This document shows positions 16,862 to 29,164 of a stretch of DNA of 64,000 bases, piece by piece. This DNA is from Lysinibacillus_B sp031181585. GTDB taxonomy: Bacteria > Bacillota > Bacilli > Bacillales_A > Planococcaceae. The stretch spans positions 3,286,001-3,350,000 of the forward strand of contig NZ_CP154840.1 in NCBI RefSeq assembly GCF_047301505.1. Reading direction: 5' to 3'. A program made the translations under genes and the position numbers. Within the stretch, counting starts at the first letter, position 1, and each line of letters opens with the position of its first letter. The notes below the pieces were generated by a model. The model had not been told where the DNA came from. It saw only the letters and a list, made by a program, of their open reading frames with translations, and ran no database searches.

Positions 16862-17782
16862 ATGACTAAAGTCATTGAAGCCGATAGGGGCTTTAAGGTT
16901 TGGTGGCATCTTACAAGGCCCCATACTTTAACTGCTTCTTTCGTGCCTGTTTTTTTAGGGACAACCATCGCCCTAACGGTGGAAGGAGAAAATATTAGCT
17001 TCCCGCTATTCTTTGCCATGCTGGTGGCAAGCATGCTCATTCAAGCTGCCACTAATATGTTTAATGAGTATTATGATTATAAGTTAGGTCTAGACAATGA
17101 AAATTCTGTAGGTATCGGCGGAACGATTGTACGTCATGGGGTAGCCCCAGGTACAATTATGGGAATTGCACTAAGCTTTTACGGCATCGCGTTGCTACTA
17201 GGCATTTATATTTGTGCTATGAGTTCCTGGTGGTTAGCGTTAATCGGTCTAGTATGTATGCTAATCGGCTATTTATACACAGGTGGTCCTTATCCAATTG
17301 CCTACTCACCATTTGGAGAGCTCGTTTCCGGAATTGTAATGGGTATGGGCATTGTCTTGATTGCCTTCTTTATCCAAACTAATACAGTAACATTAGAAGC
17401 TGTTTTACTATCAGTTCCAAGTATGATTCTAGTAGGCGCAATTATGCTATCTAATAATATTCGTGATATCGTTGGAGATACTGAAGGTGGACGGAAAACG
17501 ATGGCCATTTTAGTTGGACGTAACAATGCCGTCTATATCCTTTCTCTGTTCTTTATCGTTTCCTACCTTTGGATAGCAGGCTTGGTCATCATTGAAGATA
17601 TTACTTATTGGGCATTAATCGTGTTACTAAGTATTCTTAAGCCAATTAAAGCCATTGAAATTTTTCGCCTGAAAAAAGAACCCCTTGAGGTTATGCCTGC
17701 GATGAAATTTACCGCGCAAACTAATACTATCTTCGGCTTCCTATTAGCTATCGGTTTATTAATCGATCATCTACTTTTCTGA
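16862..17782 (+). CDS. menA: 1,4-Dihydroxy-2-naphthoate polyprenyltransferase
   Basis: Attaches the isoprenoid tail to dihydroxynaphthoate in the membrane. 306 residues with about eight or nine hydrophobic spans. The two UbiA-family Asp motifs are seen: NMFNEYYDYKLGLD (about 69) and NIRDIVGDTEGGRKT (about 199). The start is ATG after GAAGGAGAG; the TTG 21 nt upstream is part of the ribosome site. Divergent from menF and followed by yteA on the other strand, as in B. subtilis. Confidence 0.95.
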   Translation: MTKVIEADRGFKVWWHLTRPHTLTASFVPVFLGTTIALTVEGENISFPLFFAMLVASMLIQAATNMFNEYYDYKLGLDNENSVGIGGTIVRHGVAPGTIMGIALSFYGIALLLGIYICAMSSWWLALIGLVCMLIGYLYTGGPYPIAYSPFGELVSGIVMGMGIVLIAFFIQTNTVTLEAVLLSVPSMILVGAIMLSNNIRDIVGDTEGGRKTMAILVGRNNAVYILSLFFIVSYLWIAGLVIIEDITYWALIVLLSILKPIKAIEIFRLKKEPLEVMPAMKFTAQTNTIFGFLLAIGLLIDHLLF

Positions 17783-17821
17783 TTTTGCTATTTTTAAACT
17801 AGAAGTTTTAAAGGAACAAAA

Positions 17822-17870
17822 ACAGGGCTTCCCTATAAGTCTTTGCTTATAGGGAGGCCCTTTTATTTAT
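17822..17870 (+). terminator. menA terminator
   Basis: GGGCTTCCCTATAAG (17825-17839) pairs with CTTATAGGGAGGCCC (17846-17860), then TTTT. It can also end yteA transcription coming from the right. Confidence 0.9.
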
Positions 17871-18214
17871 ACTATTTCTTCATCTGCATGATCAATACAT
17901 GTCATGGCAGTCGGTAATGCTTCCAAACGTTCATAGGGAATTTCCTTGCCGCAAACCTGACACCGGCCGTATGTCCCATCTTCTATCGCCTGTAGCGCTG
18001 CCTTTATTTCTTCTATCTCTTCTTCTCGAAAATCTTCAATGGCCATTTCCGTAATTTGCGTTGTATAGTCTGTTGCCATATCTGCTGGATGATTTCTATC
18101 AAAATCTGTTAATTCCGTGCTCTCTATTTCTTGATCTGTTTCTAAAAAGCGTTCAGTTTCTTTTAACTGATTCTCTAATTGCTTTTTCAAATGATTCTTT
18201 TTTGATAGTTTCAC
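17867..18214 (-). CDS. yteA: TraR/DksA-type zinc-finger protein YteA
   Basis: 115 residues. A coiled, acidic N-terminal half precedes a DksA/TraR-like C-terminal finger: GRCQVCGKEIPYERL then TCIDH, i.e. Cys-x2-Cys and Cys-x2-His. GTG start chosen with AGGAGG 9 nt upstream; another GTG only 9 nt upstream touches the ribosome site. B. subtilis YteA is next to menA as well. Role uncertain; family members bind RNA polymerase or act in sporulation. Confidence 0.85.
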   Translation of the reverse strand: MKLSKKNHLKKQLENQLKETERFLETDQEIESTELTDFDRNHPADMATDYTTQITEMAIEDFREEEIEEIKAALQAIEDGTYGRCQVCGKEIPYERLEALPTAMTCIDHADEEIV

Positions 18215-18482
18215 TGTAAACACCCTCCTATACCGTACATGTTTAACCTATCTTATATGAAGTAATTTATCTATATTGAAAATGAAGCTGTAAATACTAA
18301 TAGTCCCCACCCAATAAGTAAAGAGATTGAAAAACAAGATGGGAGCTGCGTTTGCTTGCGCCCAATTAATAAAGACGCACAATCAGGGGAACATGGGAAA
18401 CTCCCAGTAATTAAAGTTCCACTTTATATTGTTTTATTACCTCTATATTCATTTTTAAACATAGGAGAGCGTAGGAAGTATA
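18215..18482. other. Non-coding stretch with possible RNA structure
   Basis: No credible gene. On the + strand 18341-18410 could nest helices: GGGAG with CTCCC, and CTGCGT-like arms with GACGCA, around a GGGAAACTCCC hairpin. No known riboswitch or ncRNA is recognised. It lies between merR-type gene end and yteA start. Confidence 0.35.
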
Positions 18483-19238
18483 TTATCCCTGTGCGTAATG
18501 GACAATGCATGCTGTTAAAAATTGAGTCGCACCAGGAGCTACTCGTGAATCATAATATTCAATAAATCGCTGATCTTCCATATACATTTGAGCAAGGCCA
18601 ACATGTGCTTCTTTTGTATATTTCGGCCAATAAAAACTAAGCCATTGCTTATGATGTTCTGCTACTTCTAATGCCAATTCAGAAGCAGGATTACCTTCCT
18701 TTATTGCTTCTTGTAAAGATGCTAGTAATGTTCCTTCAATTGCCTGCATAGTTTGATACTGTTCCTCCGTCATATTTCGGACCATACTATAAGTACCCAA
18801 TACCGAACCTTCTCCATATTTATTCCTTATTTCTTCCCCATAGTAGCGTTCATTCTCATTAATTATTTGTTGTTTGAAGCCTTCAAATTTTTCTTCATTC
18901 GTCATAGTTAGCCCATCCTCAATTGATTCGATTGTCTTCGTCACGGTTTCAAGCAGTCCATTAATATATTGCTTTTTTAATAATAAAGCATCCTGATGCT
19001 GCCTCAAACTTTTCAATTGTTCAAATCCTTCTGCATTTAAAATATCCTTAATCTGATCTAACGGCATATCCAATTCCCGGTAAAATAAGATTTGCTGTAA
19101 TCGGTCGATGTGCTGCTGATGATAAACCCTATATCCCGTGTCTCTTCTTTTTTCTGGAATAAGCAATCCAATTTCATCATAATAACGTAAAGTCCGTGTA
19201 GTTATACCTGATAATTTCGCAAGTTCATGTATATACAT
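18483..19238 (-). CDS. MerR-family regulator with TipAS drug-binding domain
   Basis: 251 residues. The N-terminal MerR DNA-binding domain (residues 1-70: TRTLRYYDEIGLL, GYRVY) is followed by a dimer coil and a TipAS domain (about 110-250), as in TipAL of Streptomyces and Mta of B. subtilis, which bind multiple drugs and activate efflux or resistance. ATG start behind GAGGTGAGAAG. Its promoter has the MerR hallmark 19-bp spacer with a dyad, so it should regulate itself. No target transporter is next to it. Confidence 0.9.
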   Translation of the reverse strand: MYIHELAKLSGITTRTLRYYDEIGLLIPEKRRDTGYRVYHQQHIDRLQQILFYRELDMPLDQIKDILNAEGFEQLKSLRQHQDALLLKKQYINGLLETVTKTIESIEDGLTMTNEEKFEGFKQQIINENERYYGEEIRNKYGEGSVLGTYSMVRNMTEEQYQTMQAIEGTLLASLQEAIKEGNPASELALEVAEHHKQWLSFYWPKYTKEAHVGLAQMYMEDQRFIEYYDSRVAPGATQFLTACIVHYAQG

Positions 19239-19258
19239 TACTTCTCACCTCTTCGTTA

Positions 19259-19289
19259 AATATAATCGTTTACGTAACGTAAAGGTCAA
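19259..19289 (-). promoter_or_regulatory. MerR-type promoter and operator
   Basis: Minus strand -35 TTGACC (19284-19289), -10 TATATT (19259-19264) and a 19-bp spacer containing the perfect dyad TTTACGT-T-ACGTAAA (19269-19283). Overlong spacers with a central dyad are the signature of MerR-activated promoters. Confidence 0.88.
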
Positions 19290-19311
19290 GGAATTATCCT
19301 TTTTATACAAA

Positions 19312-19352
19312 TAAAAAAGTCCGAAACGATTACATGATCGTTTCGGACTTTT
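19312..19352 (-). terminator. Terminator of tRNA array 1
   Basis: Minus strand stem AAGTCCGAAACGAT / ATCGTTTCGGACTT with a 6-nt loop and six U, immediately after tRNA-Glu. Confidence 0.93.
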
Positions 19353-19354
19353 GA

Positions 19355-19426
19355 TGACCCGTACGGGATTCGAACCCGTGTTACCGCCGTGAAAGGGCGG
19401 TGTCTTAACCACTTGACCAACGGGCC
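19355..19426 (-). tRNA. tRNA-Glu (UUC)
   Basis: Anticodon TTC in loop CTTTCAC; 72 nt. CCA is not encoded. Identical to 22026-22097. Confidence 0.96.
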
Positions 19427-19428
19427 AA

Positions 19429-19519
19429 TGGCGGAGAAGGAGGGATTTGAACCCTCGCGCCGCTTACGCGACCTACACCCTTAGCAGGGGCGCCTCTTCA
19501 GCCTCTTGAGTACTTCCCC
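19429..19519 (-). tRNA. tRNA-Ser (GCU)
   Basis: Anticodon GCT in loop CTGCTAA, long variable arm, encoded CCA; 91 nt. Confidence 0.96.
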
Positions 19520-19524
19520 AAAAA

Positions 19525-19599
19525 TGGCTCCGAAGGTAGGACTCGAACCTACGACCAACCGGTTAACAGCCGGTTGCTCTACCACTGAGCTACTTCGGA
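19525..19599 (-). tRNA. tRNA-Asn (GUU)
   Basis: Anticodon GTT in loop CTGTTAA; encoded CCA; 75 nt. Confidence 0.96.
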
Positions 19600-19612
19600 A
19601 TAATATTATATA

Positions 19613-19689
<77 letters not shown>

Positions 19690-19702
19690 GTTATATATAA
19701 AA

Positions 19703-19776
19703 TGGAGCGGGTGATGGGAATCGAACCCACGACATCAGCTTGGAAGGCTGAGGTTTTACCATTAAACTACACCCGC
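19703..19776 (-). tRNA. tRNA-Gly (UCC)
   Basis: Anticodon TCC in loop CTTCCAA; encoded CCA; 74 nt. Confidence 0.96.
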
Positions 19777-19784
19777 AGATGAAA

Positions 19785-19860
19785 TGGTGGGTCAGGACGG
19801 AATCGAACCGCCGACACTTAGAGCTTCAATCTAATGCTCTACCAACTGAGCTACTGACCC
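19785..19860 (-). tRNA. tRNA-Phe (GAA)
   Basis: Anticodon GAA in loop TTGAAGC; encoded CCA; 76 nt. The next gene is tRNA-Gly; the His gene found at this point in the B. subtilis 21-gene array is missing. Confidence 0.96.
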
Positions 19861-19873
19861 TTTATCAAAAAAA

Positions 19874-19949
19874 TGGCGGTCCCGACCGGGATCGAACCGG
19901 CGATCTCCTGCGTGACAGGCAGGCATGTTAACCGCTACACCACGGGACC
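19874..19949 (-). tRNA. tRNA-Asp (GUC)
   Basis: Anticodon GTC in loop CTGTCAC; encoded CCA; 76 nt. Confidence 0.96.
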
Positions 19950-19952
19950 ATT

Positions 19953-20027
<75 letters not shown>

Positions 20028-20082
20028 ATAATTTTATTCGAGTTTGCTGAAGTCTGTAATGCACCATTTCTATTTCAAAAAA

Positions 20083-20175
20083 TGGCGGAGGAAGAGGGAT
20101 TCGAACCCCCGCGCGGTTTAACCCGCCTGTCGGTTTTCAAGACCGATCCCTTCAGCCGGACTTGGGTATTCCTCC
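20083..20175 (-). tRNA. tRNA-Ser (UGA)
   Basis: Anticodon TGA in loop TTGAAAA, long variable arm, encoded CCA; 93 nt. Confidence 0.96.
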
Positions 20176-20190
20176 GTTATTATATTTATC

Positions 20191-20267
20191 TGGTGGACCT
20201 TACAGGACTCGAACCTGTGACCGGACGGTTATGAGCCGTCTGCTCTAACCAACTGAGCTAAAGGTCC
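20191..20267 (-). tRNA. tRNA-Ile2 (CAU, lysidine type)
   Basis: Anticodon CAT, but the body (GGACCTTTAGCTCAG...) matches what I recall of the B. subtilis Ile2 tRNA whose C34 is changed to lysidine by TilS, and not the elongator Met gene next to it. Encoded CCA; 77 nt. Confidence 0.82.
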
Positions 20268-20274
20268 TTTAAGA

Positions 20275-20348
20275 TGGCGGCAGAGGGGATCGAACCCCCG
20301 ACCTTACGGGTATGAACCGTACGCTCTAGCCAGCTGAGCTACGCCGCC
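20275..20348 (-). tRNA. tRNA-Met elongator (CAU)
   Basis: Anticodon CAT in loop TTCATAC with a GGCGGCG acceptor arm; CCA not encoded; 74 nt. Confidence 0.9.
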
Positions 20349-20368
20349 AGGATCTTTAATTATATGGT

Positions 20369-20444
20369 TGGTGGAGCCTAGCGGGATCGAACCGCTGACC
20401 TCCTGCGTGCAAGGCAGGCGCTCTCCCAGCTGAGCTAAGGCCCC
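20369..20444 (-). tRNA. tRNA-Ala (UGC)
   Basis: Anticodon TGC in loop CTTGCAC; encoded CCA; 76 nt. Confidence 0.96.
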
Positions 20445-20471
20445 ATATATTTTCAGTCATATAAATTTGGA

Positions 20472-20548
20472 TGGTCGGGAAGACAGGATTCGAACCTGCG
20501 ACCCCTTGGTCCCAAACCAAGTGCTCTACCAAGCTGAGCTACTTCCCG
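20472..20548 (-). tRNA. tRNA-Pro (UGG)
   Basis: Anticodon TGG in loop TTTGGGA; encoded CCA; 77 nt. Confidence 0.96.
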
Positions 20549-20557
20549 TACATTCAT

Positions 20558-20634
<77 letters not shown>

Positions 20635-20650
20635 TAATTTATCATGTGAA

Positions 20651-20739
20651 TGGTGCCGAGGACCGGAATCGAACCGGTACGGTAGTCACCTACCGCAGGA
20701 TTTTAAGTCCTGTGCGTCTGCCAGTTCCGCCACCCCGGC
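20651..20739 (-). tRNA. tRNA-Leu (UAA)
   Basis: Anticodon TAA in loop CTTAAAA, long variable arm, encoded CCA; 89 nt. Confidence 0.96.
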
Positions 20740-20745
20740 AGTTGT

Positions 20746-20820
20746 TGGAGCGGAAGACGAGGTTCGAACTCGCGACCCCCACCTTGGCAAGGTGGTGTTC
20801 TACCACTGAACTACTTCCGC
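20746..20820 (-). tRNA. tRNA-Gly (GCC)
   Basis: Anticodon GCC in loop TTGCCAA; encoded CCA; 75 nt. Confidence 0.96.
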
Positions 20821-20853
20821 AATTTACTGCTATCTTTTCTGGCTGAAAAATGA

Positions 20854-20935
20854 TGCGGGTGAAGGGAGTCGAACCCCCACGCCTTGCGGCGCTAGATCCT
20901 AAGTCTAGTGCGTCTGCCAGTTCCGCCACACCCGC
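20854..20935 (-). tRNA. tRNA-Leu (UAG)
   Basis: Anticodon TAG in loop CTTAGGA with a long variable arm. The acceptor is followed by A then TCA, so CCA is not encoded; 82 nt. Confidence 0.94.
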
Positions 20936-20947
20936 ATATTATAAAAA

Positions 20948-21023
20948 TGGTGAGCCATGAAGGACTCGAACCTTCGACCCTCTGATTAAAAGTCAGATGC
21001 TCTACCAACTGAGCTAATGGCTC
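20948..21023 (-). tRNA. tRNA-Lys (UUU)
   Basis: Anticodon TTT in loop CTTTTAA; encoded CCA; 76 nt. Confidence 0.96.
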
Positions 21024-21027
21024 AAAG

Positions 21028-21103
<76 letters not shown>

Positions 21104-21111
21104 ACTTGAGA

Positions 21112-21187
21112 TGGTGGAGGATGACGGGCTCGAACCGCCGACCCCCTGCTTGTAAGGCAGGTGCTCTCCCAGCTGAGCTAATCCTCC
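21112..21187 (-). tRNA. tRNA-Val (UAC)
   Basis: Anticodon TAC in loop CTTACAA; encoded CCA; 76 nt. First gene of array 1, about 48 nt from the predicted transcription start. Confidence 0.96.
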
Positions 21188-21235
21188 AAAGCGCTAATAA
21201 CTAAAAGTTAGTTAGTTTATTTGGTTACCCTTTTC

Positions 21236-21278
21236 TTAAGGACAAGATTTATATTATCACATTTACAGGTAATTGCAA
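21236..21278 (-). promoter_or_regulatory. Promoter of tRNA array 1
   Basis: Minus strand -35 TTGCAA (21273-21278), 16-bp gap, -10 TAATAT (21251-21256). Four nt later comes CTTGTCCTTAA (21236-21246), the same 11 bases at the same distance as in rrn promoter P1. This supports an independent, rRNA-like promoter for the array. Confidence 0.75.
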
Positions 21279-21662
21279 TACCTTTTTTAACTTTTTTTAT
21301 AAAAAAAATAATTTATTTCAAACTATACTATATATAGCAAACCTCTTGTATTTAAAATACAAGATATAGAGGTGGTATTGTTGATATAGGTTTACTTTAA
21401 TCAATAGCCTTCTTACTAATAATAGCGAAAACCTTCTCTACTTGTCATCTATTTGTATGTATTTTTATAAATTTTTTTTCATAGTTAAACTGAAATACGA
21501 GATATACTCAATGTAAAATTTCTGTTATGCAGCAATTTGTTAATGTGGTGAGCGGAAATTATCATTCCTTTCATTATACAAGAACCTTTATATATTGTTT
21601 AGTTATGTTTACATTAACTTCTCTTTTTAAGGAAAGACACCCTCTACAGATCTGTTTCATTT

Positions 21663-21960
21663 TTAGGCTTGTTCAATGGTTACCTGATTATCAGCTACTT
21701 TTAGCGGCCCCACAATATTCTTCTTAATAGAACGTACAATATATCTTTTTCCTTACCTTATAATTTTATCAGACGCTATAAACTTTTTAGCTAACCTCTT
21801 TTTTTAAAATCTGCTTAAGATAGGAACATCTGCATAACCATAACCAACACTATCTTCAAGGTTATCAGGTACATATAAGTAGAACTTTAACTAATATTTT
21901 TAATTCAATAAGCTCTTGGATAAGAATCTCTATCTAGCACTCCGTATCACTACTAACCAA
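21663..21960 (-). pseudogene. Decayed gene of unknown family between the tRNA arrays
   Basis: The minus strand encodes a protein-like tail in one frame broken by two in-frame stops: VPDNLEDSVGYGYADVPIL, then KKRLAKKFIASDKII, then KRYIVRSIKKNIVGPLKVAD ending in VTIEQA and TAA. Further upstream, a different frame (QELIELKILVK) suggests a frameshift. The peptide is balanced in composition and looks like a once-real C-terminus. I do not recognise the family. Confidence 0.45.
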
Positions 21961-21979
21961 TTTTTCATTAATCAGCGAT

Positions 21980-22021
21980 AAAAAAAAGCCCAGAACGATT
22001 TATTAATCGTCCTGGACTTTT
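21980..22021 (-). terminator. Terminator of rrn operon and tRNA array 2
   Basis: Minus strand stem AGTCCAGGACGAT / ATCGTTCTGGGCT with eight U, just after tRNA-Glu copy 2. Its core resembles the array 1 terminator. Confidence 0.9.
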
Positions 22022-22025
22022 GTAA

Positions 22026-22097
22026 TGACCCGTACGGGATTCGAACCCGTGTTACCGCCGTGAAAGGGCGGTGTCTTAACCACTTGACCAACGGGCC
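22026..22097 (-). tRNA. tRNA-Glu (UUC)
   Basis: Same as 19355-19426; anticodon TTC; CCA not encoded. The spacer to Ser is about 20 nt longer than in copy 1. Confidence 0.96.
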
Positions 22098-22117
22098 ACT
22101 ATAAGATTGAATATGTA

Positions 22118-22208
22118 TGGCGGAGAAGGAGGGATTTGAACCCTCGCGCCGCTTACGCGACCTACACCCTTAGCAGGGGCGCCTCTTCAGCCTCTTGAGT
22201 ACTTCCCC
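22118..22208 (-). tRNA. tRNA-Ser (GCU)
   Basis: Anticodon GCT, long variable arm, encoded CCA; same as copy 1. Confidence 0.96.
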
Positions 22209-22214
22209 AAAAAA

Positions 22215-22289
22215 TGGCTCCGAAGGTAGGACTCGAACCTACGACCAACCGGTTAACAGCCGGTTGCTCTACCACTGAGCTACTTCGGA
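22215..22289 (-). tRNA. tRNA-Asn (GUU)
   Basis: Anticodon GTT, encoded CCA; same as copy 1. Confidence 0.96.
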
Positions 22290-22302
22290 ATAATATTATA
22301 TA

Positions 22303-22379
<77 letters not shown>

Positions 22380-22392
22380 ATTACATATAAAA

Positions 22393-22466
22393 TGGAGCGG
22401 GTGATGGGAATCGAACCCACGACATCAGCTTGGAAGGCTGAGGTTTTACCATTAAACTACACCCGC
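22393..22466 (-). tRNA. tRNA-Gly (UCC)
   Basis: Anticodon TCC, encoded CCA; same as copy 1. Confidence 0.96.
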
Positions 22467-22474
22467 AGATGAAA

Positions 22475-22550
22475 TGGTGGGTCAGGACGGAATCGAACCG
22501 CCGACACTTAGAGCTTCAATCTAATGCTCTACCAACTGAGCTACTGACCC
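22475..22550 (-). tRNA. tRNA-Phe (GAA)
   Basis: Anticodon GAA, encoded CCA; again no His gene beside it. Confidence 0.96.
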
Positions 22551-22562
22551 TTTATCAAAAAA

Positions 22563-22638
22563 TGGCGGTCCCGACCGGGATCGAACCGGCGATCTCCTGC
22601 GTGACAGGCAGGCATGTTAACCGCTACACCACGGGACC
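22563..22638 (-). tRNA. tRNA-Asp (GUC)
   Basis: Anticodon GTC, encoded CCA; same as copy 1. Confidence 0.96.
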
Positions 22639-22641
22639 ATT

Positions 22642-22716
<75 letters not shown>

Positions 22717-22771
22717 ATAATTTTATTCGAGTTTGCTGAAGTCTGTAATGCACCATTTCTATTTCAAAAAA

Positions 22772-22864
22772 TGGCGGAGGAAGAGGGATTCGAACCCCCG
22801 CGCGGTTTAACCCGCCTGTCGGTTTTCAAGACCGATCCCTTCAGCCGGACTTGGGTATTCCTCC
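22772..22864 (-). tRNA. tRNA-Ser (UGA)
   Basis: Anticodon TGA, long variable arm, encoded CCA; same as copy 1. Confidence 0.96.
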
Positions 22865-22879
22865 GTTATTATATTTATC

Positions 22880-22956
22880 TGGTGGACCTTACAGGACTCG
22901 AACCTGTGACCGGACGGTTATGAGCCGTCTGCTCTAACCAACTGAGCTAAAGGTCC
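22880..22956 (-). tRNA. tRNA-Ile2 (CAU, lysidine type)
   Basis: Same body as 20191-20267; identity as Ile2 rests on similarity to the known B. subtilis gene. Confidence 0.82.
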
Positions 22957-22963
22957 TTTAAGA

Positions 22964-23037
22964 TGGCGGCAGAGGGGATCGAACCCCCGACCTTACGGGT
23001 ATGAACCGTACGCTCTAGCCAGCTGAGCTACGCCGCC
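22964..23037 (-). tRNA. tRNA-Met elongator (CAU)
   Basis: Anticodon CAT, GGCGGCG acceptor, CCA not encoded; same as copy 1. Confidence 0.9.
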
Positions 23038-23057
23038 AGGATCTTTAATTATATGGT

Positions 23058-23133
23058 TGGTGGAGCCTAGCGGGATCGAACCGCTGACCTCCTGCGTGCA
23101 AGGCAGGCGCTCTCCCAGCTGAGCTAAGGCCCC
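23058..23133 (-). tRNA. tRNA-Ala (UGC)
   Basis: Anticodon TGC, encoded CCA; same as copy 1. Confidence 0.96.
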
Positions 23134-23160
23134 ATATATTTTCAGTCATATAAATTTGGA

Positions 23161-23237
23161 TGGTCGGGAAGACAGGATTCGAACCTGCGACCCCTTGGTC
23201 CCAAACCAAGTGCTCTACCAAGCTGAGCTACTTCCCG
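23161..23237 (-). tRNA. tRNA-Pro (UGG)
   Basis: Anticodon TGG, encoded CCA; same as copy 1. Confidence 0.96.
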
Positions 23238-23246
23238 TACATTCAT

Positions 23247-23323
<77 letters not shown>

Positions 23324-23339
23324 TAATTTATCATGTGAA

Positions 23340-23428
23340 TGGTGCCGAGGACCGGAATCGAACCGGTACGGTAGTCACCTACCGCAGGATTTTAAGTCCT
23401 GTGCGTCTGCCAGTTCCGCCACCCCGGC
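23340..23428 (-). tRNA. tRNA-Leu (UAA)
   Basis: Anticodon TAA, long variable arm, encoded CCA; same as copy 1. Confidence 0.96.
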
Positions 23429-23434
23429 AGTTGT

Positions 23435-23509
23435 TGGAGCGGAAGACGAGGTTCGAACTCGCGACCCCCACCTTGGCAAGGTGGTGTTCTACCACTGAAC
23501 TACTTCCGC
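23435..23509 (-). tRNA. tRNA-Gly (GCC)
   Basis: Anticodon GCC, encoded CCA; same as copy 1. Confidence 0.96.
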
Positions 23510-23543
23510 AATTTACTGCTATCTTTTCTGGCTGAAAAAATGA

Positions 23544-23625
23544 TGCGGGTGAAGGGAGTCGAACCCCCACGCCTTGCGGCGCTAGATCCTAAGTCTAGTG
23601 CGTCTGCCAGTTCCGCCACACCCGC
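23544..23625 (-). tRNA. tRNA-Leu (UAG)
   Basis: Anticodon TAG, CCA not encoded; same as copy 1. Confidence 0.94.
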
Positions 23626-23637
23626 ATATTATAAAAA

Positions 23638-23713
23638 TGGTGAGCCATGAAGGACTCGAACCTTCGACCCTCTGATTAAAAGTCAGATGCTCTACCAACT
23701 GAGCTAATGGCTC
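23638..23713 (-). tRNA. tRNA-Lys (UUU)
   Basis: Anticodon TTT, encoded CCA; same as copy 1. Confidence 0.96.
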
Positions 23714-23717
23714 AAAA

Positions 23718-23793
<76 letters not shown>

Positions 23794-23802
23794 ATTTTGA
23801 GA

Positions 23803-23878
23803 TGGTGGAGGATGACGGGCTCGAACCGCCGACCCCCTGCTTGTAAGGCAGGTGCTCTCCCAGCTGAGCTAATCCTCC
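23803..23878 (-). tRNA. tRNA-Val (UAC)
   Basis: Anticodon TAC, encoded CCA; first tRNA after 5S rRNA. Confidence 0.96.
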
Positions 23879-23889
23879 TGGGTATTAAG

Positions 23890-24004
23890 CGAAGCGATGT
23901 CCTACTCTCGCAGGGGGAAGCCCCCAACTACCATTGGCGCTAGAGAGCTTAACTTCCGTGTTCGGTATGGGAACGGGTGTGGCCTCTCTGCCATCATCAC
24001 TTCA
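23890..24004 (-). rRNA. rrf: 5S ribosomal RNA
   Basis: The minus strand has the conserved 5S core (CCGTTCCCATACCGAACACG, then GAAGTTAAGC and GAGAGTAGGAC). The closing helix AAGTGATG / CATCGCTT sets the ends to within a few bases. It lies between 23S and tRNA-Val. Confidence 0.95.
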
Positions 24005-24145
24005 CTATTGCATGGATGTAATGGCTTCTGCGCTGCCACAGGATGTGGCGTTCTAGCAGAAGTTCCGCTGACTTCCGTGCTTCTTTGAAAGAAACTTATT
24101 CCTTCAAAACTGGATAAACGTTTCATTGTACAGCACACAAAATTT

Positions 24146-28905
<4,760 letters not shown>

Positions 28906-29044
28906 AGTAGTTTGAGTTAAGCTCAAAATGTTGCTGACTATTATTTTAGTCAAGTTGTCTCTTTCATTTAAGAAAGAAAATTATTGTTAACGTCTTGCTT
29001 GTTCAGTTTTCAAAGTTCATTTCGTCGTTATTGGCGACTTTATT

Positions 29045-29073
29045 ATAATAACTCATCCTTAATTCGATGTCAA
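29045..29073 (-). promoter_or_regulatory. rrn promoter P2
   Basis: Minus strand TTGACA (29068-29073), 17-bp gap, TATTAT (29045-29050). It is followed by the 16S leader with a GAACTTTGAAAACTG box. Confidence 0.85.
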
Positions 29074-29120
29074 CTCTATTCTAAAATGTTTTCGATCTTA
29101 TTCATAGGGTTGCTGTCTCG

Positions 29121-29164
29121 TTAAGGACAAGTAATAATATACAACATCTTTTTGTACTATGCAA
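29121..29164 (-). promoter_or_regulatory. rrn promoter P1
   Basis: Minus strand TTGCAT (29159-29164), 17-bp gap, TATATT (29136-29141), then CTTGTCCTTAA (29121-29131) around the likely start. The -35 overlaps the last codons of the upstream transporter gene. Confidence 0.82.

Larger units (their letters stand above)
21188..22025. other. Spacer between the two tRNA arrays
   Basis: About 840 bp with no rRNA and no intact gene. It holds the array 1 promoter (21236-21278), an inverted repeat CTTGTATTT/AAATACAAG near 21345, a decayed minus-strand reading frame (21663-21960) and the array 2 terminator. The rest is AT-rich with no recognised feature. Confidence 0.7.

Noticed and set aside
18356..18565. 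69-codon frame on the + strand after yteA
   Set aside because: It runs into the regulator's 3' end on the other strand, has no ribosome site and unnatural composition.
21527..21727. 66-codon frame between tRNA arrays
   Set aside because: No ribosome site, AT-rich codons, overlaps the better decayed frame on the other strand.
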